Origin: UBA3792 sp946185305
GTDB taxonomy: Bacteria; Bacillota; Clostridia; Christensenellales; CAG-138
Length of the DNA stretch: 16,565 nt
Direction: 5' to 3'
NCBI GenBank assembly: GCA_946185305.1
Contig: CAMHJE010000048.1
Location: forward strand, 1 to 16,565
Shown here piece by piece: positions 7,765-14,436 of the stretch (within the stretch, counting starts at the first letter, position 1; each line of letters starts with the position of its first letter). The notes under the pieces are model-generated. The model was given only the letters and a program-made list of their open reading frames with translations, was not told the origin of the DNA and made no database searches. The position numbers and the translations under genes were made by a program.

Positions 7765-7806
7765 AACAGCCGACAAGGTATATTCCCTGTCGGCTGTTTT
7801 CATTTT
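7765..7806 (+). terminator. Intrinsic terminator of the small-ORF transcript
   Basis: A perfect 11-bp stem, AACAGCCGACA (7765-7775) with TGTCGGCTGTT (7788-7798), has a 12-nt loop and is followed on the plus strand by TTTTCATTTTCTG. It also lies about 25 bp beyond the stop of the converging phosphoesterase gene (7824) and may act in both directions, though the minus side lacks a U-run. Confidence 0.85.
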
Positions 7807-7823
7807 CTGATGTTTCGTTTTGA

Positions 7824-8996
7824 TTATGCTGGCGGATTTTCACTTATCCACGGCAAAGGAAGGATGAAATCCTCGGAGGTTTCGTCAATCTCATAATGCT
7901 TTTCCCGATTTTCCGGTTCATCGAAGCGATTGAAATCGTCAAGACTCGGCGAATAGGTCAGCATGTGCATCGTCCCGGAGTCCTCATCCACCTGCAGCAA
8001 GCGCAAATAGCCGTCGCCCCCTACCTTTCCCGCGGCTTGATAATTGAACATCATTTGATAAACGGTTCTGTCTGCCGTGCCGTCTTTGTCGTCATCCAGC
8101 AGGTCAATCTGTCTATAAGCGCCGTACCGATGACCGCACAGCACCATGTATACGTTTGAATTCGGCTTTACAACTTTTTGAAACAGCTTTTCCCCATCCT
8201 CGGATCGCTCAAAGTCATTCGTGAAATAGTCATGCAGCAGCAGGATGCCGATTCGCTCCGGGTATTTGGCAAACACAGAATACAACCATTTGATACACCC
8301 GTTATCCGGGCCGAAACTCATATATACAAACAGATAATCTGTATGGCCGATGGTCAAAAGGTCATAATGGCCGCGGTTATCCTTGTAGGATTCTCCGTAC
8401 CATGGCTTGTCCTTATAATGCGATTCTCCGAAATACCGGCTGTATGGCTTGAAGAAATCCGGCTTTTGGCAATCATGGTTTCCGGCCAAAACGCCGTTCG
8501 GAATATCATCGATGTAGGATTGGGCTCGTTTTGCCACCTCCCATTGGGCTTCATCGCTGGTTTTGTTGACTAAATCCCCTGTATGCATGATGTAAGCAAG
8601 ATGCAACCGCTCACGGTAATCATGAAGAAACGATGTCATGGATTCATACAGCTCCGGAAATTTCGCCGAATAGTGCTGCGGGTCGCTGATCCATGCGATT
8701 GTGTAAACGCCATGGGCGGGTTCATACGGAAGCAGCGTCGGCGTAGGCTCCGGCGTAGACGTGGGCTTCGGCGTCGGAATTACAGTAGGCTCTGCTGTCG
8801 GCTCCGGTGTTTGCGGCAGCGGGATCGCCGAAGCAAGGTTCATATCGTCGTCTACAAATGTGATGACAATCTCCGGCAGAGGCGTGTAGGGCGCTTCCGT
8901 CGTGTTCTGTGACATAGATGTCGTTTGTGTGCCGGTTGCCGTGCAGCCGAGGATCAGAAAAGCTATAAGCAGATAAGCGAACCGTTTGAATCGCAT
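7824..8996 (-). CDS. Lipoprotein calcineurin-like metallophosphoesterase
   Basis: 390 residues. The N-terminus MRFKRFAYLLIAFLILGC is a type II signal peptide with lipobox Cys18, so the protein should be anchored outside the membrane. A Pro/Thr/Glu-rich linker (about 62-90) leads to a calcineurin-like phosphoesterase domain with all metal motifs: D105-x2-H108 (SDPQH), G140-D141 (HTGDLV), GNHD 162-165, LLLHD and CGHRYG. Such enzymes hydrolyse phosphomono- or diesters with a two-metal centre; the substrate is unknown. GGGAGG seven bases before the ATG at 8996 decides the start. A longer reading frame to 9128 exists, but its extra residues merely overlap the transferase gene. The gene overlaps the end of the phosphopantetheinyl transferase gene by 34 bp and is probably cotranscribed with it. 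Confidence 0.9.
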   Translation of the reverse strand: MRFKRFAYLLIAFLILGCTATGTQTTSMSQNTTEAPYTPLPEIVITFVDDDMNLASAIPLPQTPEPTAEPTVIPTPKPTSTPEPTPTLLPYEPAHGVYTIAWISDPQHYSAKFPELYESMTSFLHDYRERLHLAYIMHTGDLVNKTSDEAQWEVAKRAQSYIDDIPNGVLAGNHDCQKPDFFKPYSRYFGESHYKDKPWYGESYKDNRGHYDLLTIGHTDYLFVYMSFGPDNGCIKWLYSVFAKYPERIGILLLHDYFTNDFERSEDGEKLFQKVVKPNSNVYMVLCGHRYGAYRQIDLLDDDKDGTADRTVYQMMFNYQAAGKVGGDGYLRLLQVDEDSGTMHMLTYSPSLDDFNRFDEPENREKHYEIDETSEDFILPLPWISENPPA

Positions 8997-9589
8997 ACGT
9001 ATACCTCCCATTCGCTGCAGCAATCTGTTGTAATCGACAGAACATACGGCTCCATAAACCGCTGTCGGATGGTCGGCTCCATCAGCGTATCTACCTTTGA
9101 GAGTGCGGTCAGGCCTTCCCCGGTGCATTTTACAAAGCTCTCCTTTGCCGAAAAAAGATTTCGGAATGTTTCATCCTTCGGATTCTTCAGCCACACATCT
9201 TGATATTCATGCGCCGTGCAAACCCGTTTGGCAAGCGCATCGGCAATCGGCCTTGTCTGCTCGATGTCCAGTCCTACCGACGCCGAGCATACCGCGGCGG
9301 CGGCGAACTTTCCTGCATGTGTCAACGAAATCTGCACGTCGCTGTGCAACAGATACGGTTTACCGTAATGTTCGGTCTCCATCTGCAGCGGCAGCTCGAT
9401 GGATGGGTCAATCTGCTTCATTGCCTCGATCAGACAATATTCCGCAAGCAGTCCGCGCTTTTTGTCAAGCGTGTCCCTCAATTGAACAGTCTTTTGCCGC
9501 CGGTATTTCGACAGCAAATTTCCGTAACGCGCATGAAGCGCATCGAACGCATCGAGCGGCGCGCAGACCGTATATAAATACTCTTTCAT
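8963..9589 (-). CDS. Sfp-type 4'-phosphopantetheinyl transferase
   Basis: 208 residues. It transfers the 4'-phosphopantetheine arm of coenzyme A to a serine of a carrier protein (ACP, PCP or similar). Motifs of the Sfp/Gsp class are present: SLTHAGKFAAAAV (88-100, the SHS-like motif), VGLDIEQ (105-111; metal-binding D108 and E110) and FSAKESFVK (146-154; K149, E150, K154), where family members usually have W-x-x-K-E. No carrier protein, PKS or NRPS gene is in the window, so its client is unknown; it may serve fatty-acid ACP. No Shine-Dalgarno is visible before the ATG at 9589, and the promoter -10 is only six bases away, implying a leaderless message. It overlaps the lipoprotein gene that follows. 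Confidence 0.92.
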   Translation of the reverse strand: MKEYLYTVCAPLDAFDALHARYGNLLSKYRRQKTVQLRDTLDKKRGLLAEYCLIEAMKQIDPSIELPLQMETEHYGKPYLLHSDVQISLTHAGKFAAAAVCSASVGLDIEQTRPIADALAKRVCTAHEYQDVWLKNPKDETFRNLFSAKESFVKCTGEGLTALSKVDTLMEPTIRQRFMEPYVLSITTDCCSEWEVYVCDSNGSLICL

Positions 9590-9595
9590 GCGGAC

Positions 9596-9624
9596 AGTTT
9601 ACCATCTTCGTCTATTCTTGTCAA
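9596..9624 (-). promoter_or_regulatory. Sigma-A promoter of the phosphopantetheinyl transferase, probably leaderless
   Basis: Minus strand consensus TTGACA (9619-9624), 17-bp spacer, TAAACT (9596-9601), then only GTCCGC before the ATG at 9589. Normal start-site spacing would put +1 on or next to the A of the ATG. Confidence 0.75.
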
Positions 9625-9638
9625 ATCGTGCTCGACCG

Positions 9639-9668
9639 GTTTAAGAACGGACCATACCGGCAAAAATA
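9639..9668 (+). promoter_or_regulatory. Sigma-F-like (forespore) promoter of sigG
   Basis: GTTTA (9639-9643), 15-bp spacer, GGCAAAAATA (9659-9668). This fits the forespore sigma-F pattern of a GYWTA-type -35 and a GGNRANAMTW-type -10. In B. subtilis sigG (spoIIIG) is known to be transcribed by sigma-F. No sigma-A promoter was seen here. It lies back to back with the transferase promoter. Confidence 0.55.
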
Positions 9669-9700
9669 CACTCCGGAAAACATGAAACGGAGGTATTTCC

Positions 9701-10474
9701 ATGCACAAGGTGGAAATCTGCGGAATAGACACGAGTACCCTGCCGGTTTTGAAGCAGGAGGAAATGCGACAGCTACTGGAACGTGCGAAGGCCGGTGATA
9801 GCGCCGCGCGAGAACGTTTTATTATCGGAAATCTGCGGCTCGTTCTTTCTGTGGTACAGCGATTTTCGGGACGCAGCGAACTTGCTGACGATCTCTTTCA
9901 AGTCGGCTGCATCGGTTTGATGAAAGCTATTTCCGGGTTCGATCTTTCGCTCGATGTGCGGTTTTCGACATATGCCGTACCGATGATTGCCGGAGAGATC
10001 CGAAGGCATCTGCGAGACTACAGTGCCGTTCGCGTTTCCCGTTCGATTCGAGATTTAGCATATCGGGCTATGCAGGCAAAAACATCGCTTGCGGAAAAGC
10101 TCGACCACGAACCGACCGTTGCGGAGATCAGCAACGCCCTGCAGCTGTCGGAAGCCGAAGTTGTCTTTGCACTCGATGCGATCAGCGATCCTGTCAGCTT
10201 GTATGAGCCGGTCTATCACAGCGACGAAGATACCGTATGCCTGCTCGACCAGATCAAGGATTCCAAAGGCGGCGAGTCGCAATGGCTTGACAGCATCGCT
10301 ATCGAAGAAGGTATACAGCATCTGCCGGAACGGGAACAGCGCATTTTAATGATGCGATATTTCGGCAGCCGCACCCAAATGGAAGTCAGCAAGGAAATCG
10401 GTATATCCCAAGCACAGGTTTCACGACTCGAAAAAAGCGCGCTGCAGCAGCTGTCGAAATATGTGTCGCTATGA
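9701..10474 (+). CDS. sigG: RNA polymerase sporulation sigma factor SigG (late forespore)
   Basis: 257 residues, similar along its length to B. subtilis sigma-G as I know it. The N-terminal KVEICGIDTSTLPVL signature is diagnostic of sigma-G. Region 2 contains GNLRLVLSVVQRF (43-55), DDLFQVGCIGLMKAI and RFSTYAVPMIAGEIRRHLRD; region 3 has the VRVSRSIRDLAYRA segment; the region 4 helix-turn-helix reads TQMEVSKEIGISQAQVSRLEKSA. It directs forespore genes after engulfment (SASPs, germination, SpoIVB signal). The start is set by GGAGG seven bases before the ATG. It is preceded by a sigma-F-like promoter. Its stop region overlaps the sigE stop by 6 bp on the opposite strand, whereas in B. subtilis sigG follows sigE in tandem. 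Confidence 0.97.
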   Translation: MHKVEICGIDTSTLPVLKQEEMRQLLERAKAGDSAARERFIIGNLRLVLSVVQRFSGRSELADDLFQVGCIGLMKAISGFDLSLDVRFSTYAVPMIAGEIRRHLRDYSAVRVSRSIRDLAYRAMQAKTSLAEKLDHEPTVAEISNALQLSEAEVVFALDAISDPVSLYEPVYHSDEDTVCLLDQIKDSKGGESQWLDSIAIEEGIQHLPEREQRILMMRYFGSRTQMEVSKEIGISQAQVSRLEKSALQQLSKYVSL

Positions 10475-11182
10475 TTGCATTCGCAGAATCTCTCGTTTCA
10501 GTCGTTTCATAATTCGCTTTTCGATCCGGCTGATGTAGCTTTGGGAAATCCCCATAGCGTCTGCGACTTGCTTTTGTGTTTGTGGATGCTCGTCCTTCAA
10601 CCCGAAACGCAGCTCAATAATATCCCGTTCCCGATCCGTCAGCATATCCAGCGCTTTATGCAGAAGCTCTCGCTCTGCCGAGTCCTCCAGCTCGCGGCTC
10701 ACGATATCTGGATCGGTGCCGAGAATGTCAGAAAGCAGCAGTTCATTTCCGTCCCAATCGACGTTTAGTGGCTCATCGAAACTGACCTCTAACTTTTGGC
10801 GCGTTGTTCGACGAAGATACATCAGGATTTCATTTTCGATGCATCGTGATGCATAGGTGGCGAGCTTTATCTTTTTTTCGGGCTTGAAGGTTTCGATCGC
10901 TTTCATTAAGCCGATTGTTCCGATGCTGATCAGATCCTCCGTCGATACGCCCGTGTTATCGAACTTCTTGGCTAAAAAGACCACAAGCCGCAAATTATGA
11001 ACGATCAGTTTATCCTTTGCCCACTTTTCCGTCTGCGCTGCTTCGAGGCAGCGGGCTTCTTCTTCCGGATCGAGCGGCGGCGGCAAGGTTTCTCCGCTGT
11101 GTATAAACCATACGGCGTTTTTCCGGCCGAGGTGCATCCACAGCTGTATCCGTACCCAAATGCGTTTCCAAAGTTTTCTCAT
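10469..11182 (-). CDS. sigE: Pro-sigma-E, mother-cell sporulation sigma factor
   Basis: 237 residues (B. subtilis SigE has 239). The N-terminus MRKLWKRIWVRIQLWMHLG is the basic amphipathic pro-sequence that tethers pro-sigma-E to membrane and is removed by SpoIIGA. ETLPPPLDPEEE, NLRLVVFLAKKFDNTG, EDLISIGTIGLMKAI, IKLATYASRCIENEILMYLRR, SFDEPLNVDWDGNELLLSD and the region 4 HTH (TQKQVADAMGISQSYISRIEKR) all follow. It drives early mother-cell genes after asymmetric division. GGAGG seven bases before the ATG at 11182 fixes the start; longer frames reach 11326 but run inside spoIIGA. It is the last gene of spoIIE-spoIIGA-sigE. Its TAG stop is antisense to the last Leu codon of sigG, with no terminator between them. 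Confidence 0.97.
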   Translation of the reverse strand: MRKLWKRIWVRIQLWMHLGRKNAVWFIHSGETLPPPLDPEEEARCLEAAQTEKWAKDKLIVHNLRLVVFLAKKFDNTGVSTEDLISIGTIGLMKAIETFKPEKKIKLATYASRCIENEILMYLRRTTRQKLEVSFDEPLNVDWDGNELLLSDILGTDPDIVSRELEDSAERELLHKALDMLTDRERDIIELRFGLKDEHPQTQKQVADAMGISQSYISRIEKRIMKRLKREILRMQS

Positions 11183-11957
11183 TCCTTTTCCTCCAATGAT
11201 AAGGCAGCAGCTTTGCAGGCAGCACCGCTTCCGCATCGGGAATCGGCTGCACGGCGCGCGCCACATAACAATTGATTTCACAATCGCCGTAATCCGGCAA
11301 GCTGACCCGTTTTGGCTTCGCGGCAAACAGAATACCTTCCCCGTTTTGTGTTGCGTAAACTACCATCCGTTCGGGCGGCACGTCTGCATCGTAGAGCAGA
11401 AGAATCGGCAAGCCGCTGACAGGCTCGATCAGCAGGTTTCCGGTATCGATTAACGCCCTGTACTGCCGCTCGCTATCCGGCATCTGCACAAGGATGTCAG
11501 TATATAAGCTGCGTGGTTCATGCCTTTGCAAAAGCGACCGCACGATACGCGGCAGCAAAAGCACAATTGATAAAGCGATCAGTGCCGAGCGCAGCGGCAG
11601 CGTTCCGATAATTGTTCCATTCATCATCACCGTTCCGCCGGTCAGCAGGGTGATGCCGACGACCGCGCCGCCGATCATCGCTGCCGACAGCAGCAGGCAA
11701 ACGGTCATAATCAGCAGTGACGTACCTTTCTCCCGCATCGGCAAAGCAAACGTGATGAATGCAATGAGCTTGACCGGCAACCTACCGAGCCACGGCCATA
11801 CGAACAATGACAGGAGCGCATAGACGGCGCCTGCAATCGAAAACAGACAAACCGGACCAAACCGAACGCGCGTGCCTGAAAGTGCAGAAGCAAGCAAAAA
11901 GATACACAGATTCATCATCGTATTATCGAGCAGAAACCACTCGATGCTGATGCTCAT
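11010..11957 (-). CDS. spoIIGA: Sigma-E processing peptidase SpoIIGA
   Basis: 315 residues. The N-terminal half (about 1-140) has several hydrophobic segments as in the five-span membrane domain of the family. The C-terminal half is the aspartic-protease-like domain with catalytic Asp171 in ALIDTGNLL. In response to the forespore signal SpoIIR it cleaves pro-sigma-E at the septum. It starts at an ATG overlapping the spoIIE stop (ATGA) with no clear Shine-Dalgarno, implying translational coupling. The domain appears to end near AVLPAKLLPYH; from about residue 259 to 315 the frame runs on inside sigE (173-bp overlap) as Arg-rich, unconserved-looking sequence. A one-base indel could restore an end at GAATGA over the sigE start. 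B. subtilis SpoIIGA has about 309 residues, so total length does not settle this. Confidence 0.9.
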   Translation of the reverse strand: MSISIEWFLLDNTMMNLCIFLLASALSGTRVRFGPVCLFSIAGAVYALLSLFVWPWLGRLPVKLIAFITFALPMREKGTSLLIMTVCLLLSAAMIGGAVVGITLLTGGTVMMNGTIIGTLPLRSALIALSIVLLLPRIVRSLLQRHEPRSLYTDILVQMPDSERQYRALIDTGNLLIEPVSGLPILLLYDADVPPERMVVYATQNGEGILFAAKPKRVSLPDYGDCEINCYVARAVQPIPDAEAVLPAKLLPYHWRKRNEKTLETHLGTDTAVDAPRPEKRRMVYTQRRNLAAAARSGRRSPLPRSSADGKVGKG

Positions 11958-14200
11958 GAGGAAACACGCAGCAGCATGACAGACATATCATCCTCCAGCT
12001 CTCCGGCTTGCGCTTCCCGCAGGATTCGGTCTGCGCCGTCACGAAGGGATGCATTTTCGATCAAAACACTTTCAAGCCGATCCGTTAAGGAATCCGTTAC
12101 ACCGTCTGTCAGCAAAAAGAGGATATCGTTTTGCTCAAATGTCAGCGGGATCACGGTTGGTGCTGCATCGTCAATGATTCCGCAAGGCAACGCTTCCCCG
12201 CAAAGCGTGTATAACGTTGTCCCGCGCAGCAAATAGGACGGCGGTGTACCGAATTTCAGCAATTCCGCGGTTCCCTCATTGAGATCAAACGAAACAGCGT
12301 CAAGCGTTGCGTACATGTCGCTTTCTCCGCCGGCCATCAGCATGCGGTTCACATTTTCGCAGATCATATCCCGTCCCATCCCGGCATCATATAATCGAAA
12401 CAGCGTCTCAATGGCGGATCGGCTTTCGTTTGCCGCCTCCGTTCCGCTTCCCATTCCGTCCGACAGCGCATAGATGCTTTGTCCTCCGTTCCTTTTTCGC
12501 TGACCGTAACTGTCTCCGCTGTGATCGCCCACGACGGCTGCCTGCGAAACGTGCATTTGTACGCGCCATTTGGGAGCCGGCTCCAACAATACGGTTATTC
12601 CGTCTTCGTTCTTTACGCTTCTAACCAGCCGATAGACCTTCTGCGTGATCATCTTTACGCATTGCAGCAGTTGTTTTACGGTAATCGAGATATCCTCTTT
12701 GCAATAGATACGCAGCAGCAGACTTTTGTCCGCATACTCCGATTCAACCGCCGCCACGCCGACCCCGATGCGGCAAAGCTCCGCAAAGAGTCTTTCCTCA
12801 ATTTCCCGGTTTCTGCGCGGTAAAAAGCGATACATCTCTGCCAGTCGATCCACAGCATCGCCTGTGCCTTGAAACGTCCTTATGGAATATGCATTCTGTT
12901 TTCCGAAACGATCCCATACCGCATCCCGCATCAGAGCCTGCTGATACGCCAAAAGGACGGAAGCGCATACATCCTTGAAGGATGCGCAATCAGGCGGTAT
13001 AGGATCCTGCGGCAGGACATTTTGTGCATTATCCAATCGTTCCGCCATTTCCATAACCGTTTGCTGCATGGTTTCCGCTTCCTTCCAGCATTTCGCATAC
13101 CGTTCACAATGCAGGCAAATGGACGCTGCCCCCTGTAATGTCCATGCTTCGACGGAATCCGAGGCTTTCGGCGACGTATCGAATGTCACCGACATATCCT
13201 TCAGCAGACGCCCCATCCGGTTCAATTCCTGCGCCGTTCGTTGCTTTGTATGGTACAATGCGGAGCGTGAGTTCATTTCAAGCTGCCGTTCGATATCCAT
13301 TCGTTGATTCAGCCATTTCAAAGCCGGTTTCGGTATGGTTAGGAACAGTATCGAAGCCAAAGCCGTATTGATAAGCATAGAAACTGGCAACGGATCCGGC
13401 TGCATCGCGGCCATTAACAAGCCTGCGACGACATGCCCGCCTGCGATCCACAGCTTTCCCTCTCTCGAAAACGGAACGGACAGCGCCGCCCCGAGTGTGG
13501 CCACCGCAACGATACGGACATCCGACTTGGTATACAGCACAAAAGCCACAGAAAGCAACGCCGCTGCAAACAGTCCGTACAGTCCGCGCACCGACGTTAA
13601 CAGCATGGTCAGAAACAGCAGCAGAATGATGGACAAGGATACGTCGTGGACTGTAATTTCGTAGAAGGCCATAATACATATCCCCGTCGATAACAGCAGC
13701 GCATCCTGATCCCATTCCGACCACAGCTTTGCTATGGGTATTGTTTTGAGGACGCGAAGACCCTGTGCAAAGCAAATGGCAGATGCGAAAACTGCCGGTA
13801 TCGTCAAAAGGCCGTATCCAACCTCCTGCAAGCCGTAAAGGAGCGCAAGCGGTGTTGTTAGCAGCAGACTGCCCAGAAACAGCAGAACACGGATCATGGA
13901 TTTGACACGGCCGAAGAACAGTACCGTAAAGTGCCACAGCAGCGTAAACAATACAGCACATGCCGCCGCATGCCAGGAGATTTCCCCGACCATACTGCCG
14001 AGAAGTATACCGGCGGCTGTCCAAACGGGTTCCAGATCCGTCAGCGTAATCGCCAACAGCAGCGCAAGCGCGAACGGCAAATGATAGGAATGAATACGAA
14101 GACGTGTCAATAACAGCGCCGCAAAAAGCGCCGCAATCGACAACAATCGTGCCGTATTTTCCGTCCTGTATCCGGTTGATTTCTTTCGTCTCCGTTGCAT
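11954..14200 (-). CDS. spoIIE: Stage II sporulation protein E, PP2C-type phosphatase
   Basis: 748 residues (B. subtilis about 827). Residues about 17-295 form a polytopic membrane domain. A central regulatory region carries the cysteine cluster C362, C365, C371 (ICLHCERYAKCW). The C-terminal PPM/PP2C domain (about 545-748) shows LSDGMGSG (579-586, metal Asp581), ATLDAVSFDL (631-640), LLTDGV (about 697-701) and EDDMS (736-740), so the metal site is intact. SpoIIE dephosphorylates SpoIIAA in the forespore to release sigma-F and acts at the asymmetric septum with FtsZ. No good Shine-Dalgarno precedes the ATG at 14200; TACAAT lies six bases upstream. It leads an operon with spoIIGA (4-bp overlap) and sigE. 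In B. subtilis spoIIE is unlinked to these. Confidence 0.95.
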   Translation of the reverse strand: MQRRRKKSTGYRTENTARLLSIAALFAALLLTRLRIHSYHLPFALALLLAITLTDLEPVWTAAGILLGSMVGEISWHAAACAVLFTLLWHFTVLFFGRVKSMIRVLLFLGSLLLTTPLALLYGLQEVGYGLLTIPAVFASAICFAQGLRVLKTIPIAKLWSEWDQDALLLSTGICIMAFYEITVHDVSLSIILLLFLTMLLTSVRGLYGLFAAALLSVAFVLYTKSDVRIVAVATLGAALSVPFSREGKLWIAGGHVVAGLLMAAMQPDPLPVSMLINTALASILFLTIPKPALKWLNQRMDIERQLEMNSRSALYHTKQRTAQELNRMGRLLKDMSVTFDTSPKASDSVEAWTLQGAASICLHCERYAKCWKEAETMQQTVMEMAERLDNAQNVLPQDPIPPDCASFKDVCASVLLAYQQALMRDAVWDRFGKQNAYSIRTFQGTGDAVDRLAEMYRFLPRRNREIEERLFAELCRIGVGVAAVESEYADKSLLLRIYCKEDISITVKQLLQCVKMITQKVYRLVRSVKNEDGITVLLEPAPKWRVQMHVSQAAVVGDHSGDSYGQRKRNGGQSIYALSDGMGSGTEAANESRSAIETLFRLYDAGMGRDMICENVNRMLMAGGESDMYATLDAVSFDLNEGTAELLKFGTPPSYLLRGTTLYTLCGEALPCGIIDDAAPTVIPLTFEQNDILFLLTDGVTDSLTDRLESVLIENASLRDGADRILREAQAGELEDDMSVMLLRVSS

Positions 14201-14206
14201 ACCTGC

Positions 14207-14256
14207 ATTGTACGCAGTTCGATGTGTGCATTTTACGCGAATCCCGCCGTGTCGTT
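14207..14256 (-). promoter_or_regulatory. Candidate spoIIE promoter with possible Spo0A boxes
   Basis: Minus strand TACAAT (14207-14212) is six bases before the ATG; no -35 was found at normal spacing. Two 5/7 matches to the Spo0A box lie upstream: TTCGATG (14218-14224) and TGTCGTT (14250-14256), both read on the plus strand. Spo0A-driven spoIIE and spoIIG promoters in B. subtilis also lack normal -35 spacing. The box matches are weak. Confidence 0.35.
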
Positions 14257-14341
14257 CTGTGAAGAGTATGACACAAAAACTGTCTGTTCGTCATAGATAA
14301 GGAGCAACTCGGATTCTTCGCGATTCTTTATCAGAATATTC

Positions 14342-14370
14342 TTGCCCGTATGAAAGAGACATAGTATAAT
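14342..14370 (+). promoter_or_regulatory. Sigma-A promoter of tmk operon
   Basis: TTGCCC (14342-14347), 17-bp spacer, perfect TATAAT (14365-14370). Start expected near 14377, giving a leader of about 60 nt that opens with a hairpin. Confidence 0.8.
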
Positions 14371-14382
14371 TTTTCAAAGAAA

Positions 14383-14425
14383 ACAGCGCGCATAGGGTTC
14401 ACCGCCCCAAAATACCGCGCGCTGT
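14383..14425 (+). promoter_or_regulatory. tmk 5' leader hairpin
   Basis: ACAGCGCGC (14383-14391) is perfectly complementary to GCGCGCTGT (14417-14425). The 25-nt loop can form an inner GGG/CCC pairing. The stem starts about six bases from the predicted 5' end and ends three bases before the GGAG of tmk. No U-run follows. It may stabilise the mRNA or gate translation. It does not match a riboswitch class I recognise. Confidence 0.5.
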
Positions 14426-14436
14426 CATGGAGTGGT

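Noticed and set aside
7592..7810. 73-codon frame starting 7 bases after the TATAAT, possible leaderless gene
   Set aside because: It would translate through the strong terminator hairpin at 7765-7806; the 37-codon frame with a proper SD fits better.
8997..9128. 44-residue N-terminal extension of the phosphoesterase
   Set aside because: It would hide the lipoprotein signal peptide and lacks an SD, while GGGAGG stands seven bases before 8996.
13278..14294. 338-codon open frame on the minus strand
   Set aside because: Alternative frame over the membrane domain of spoIIE, Cys/Arg-rich and unlike a real protein.
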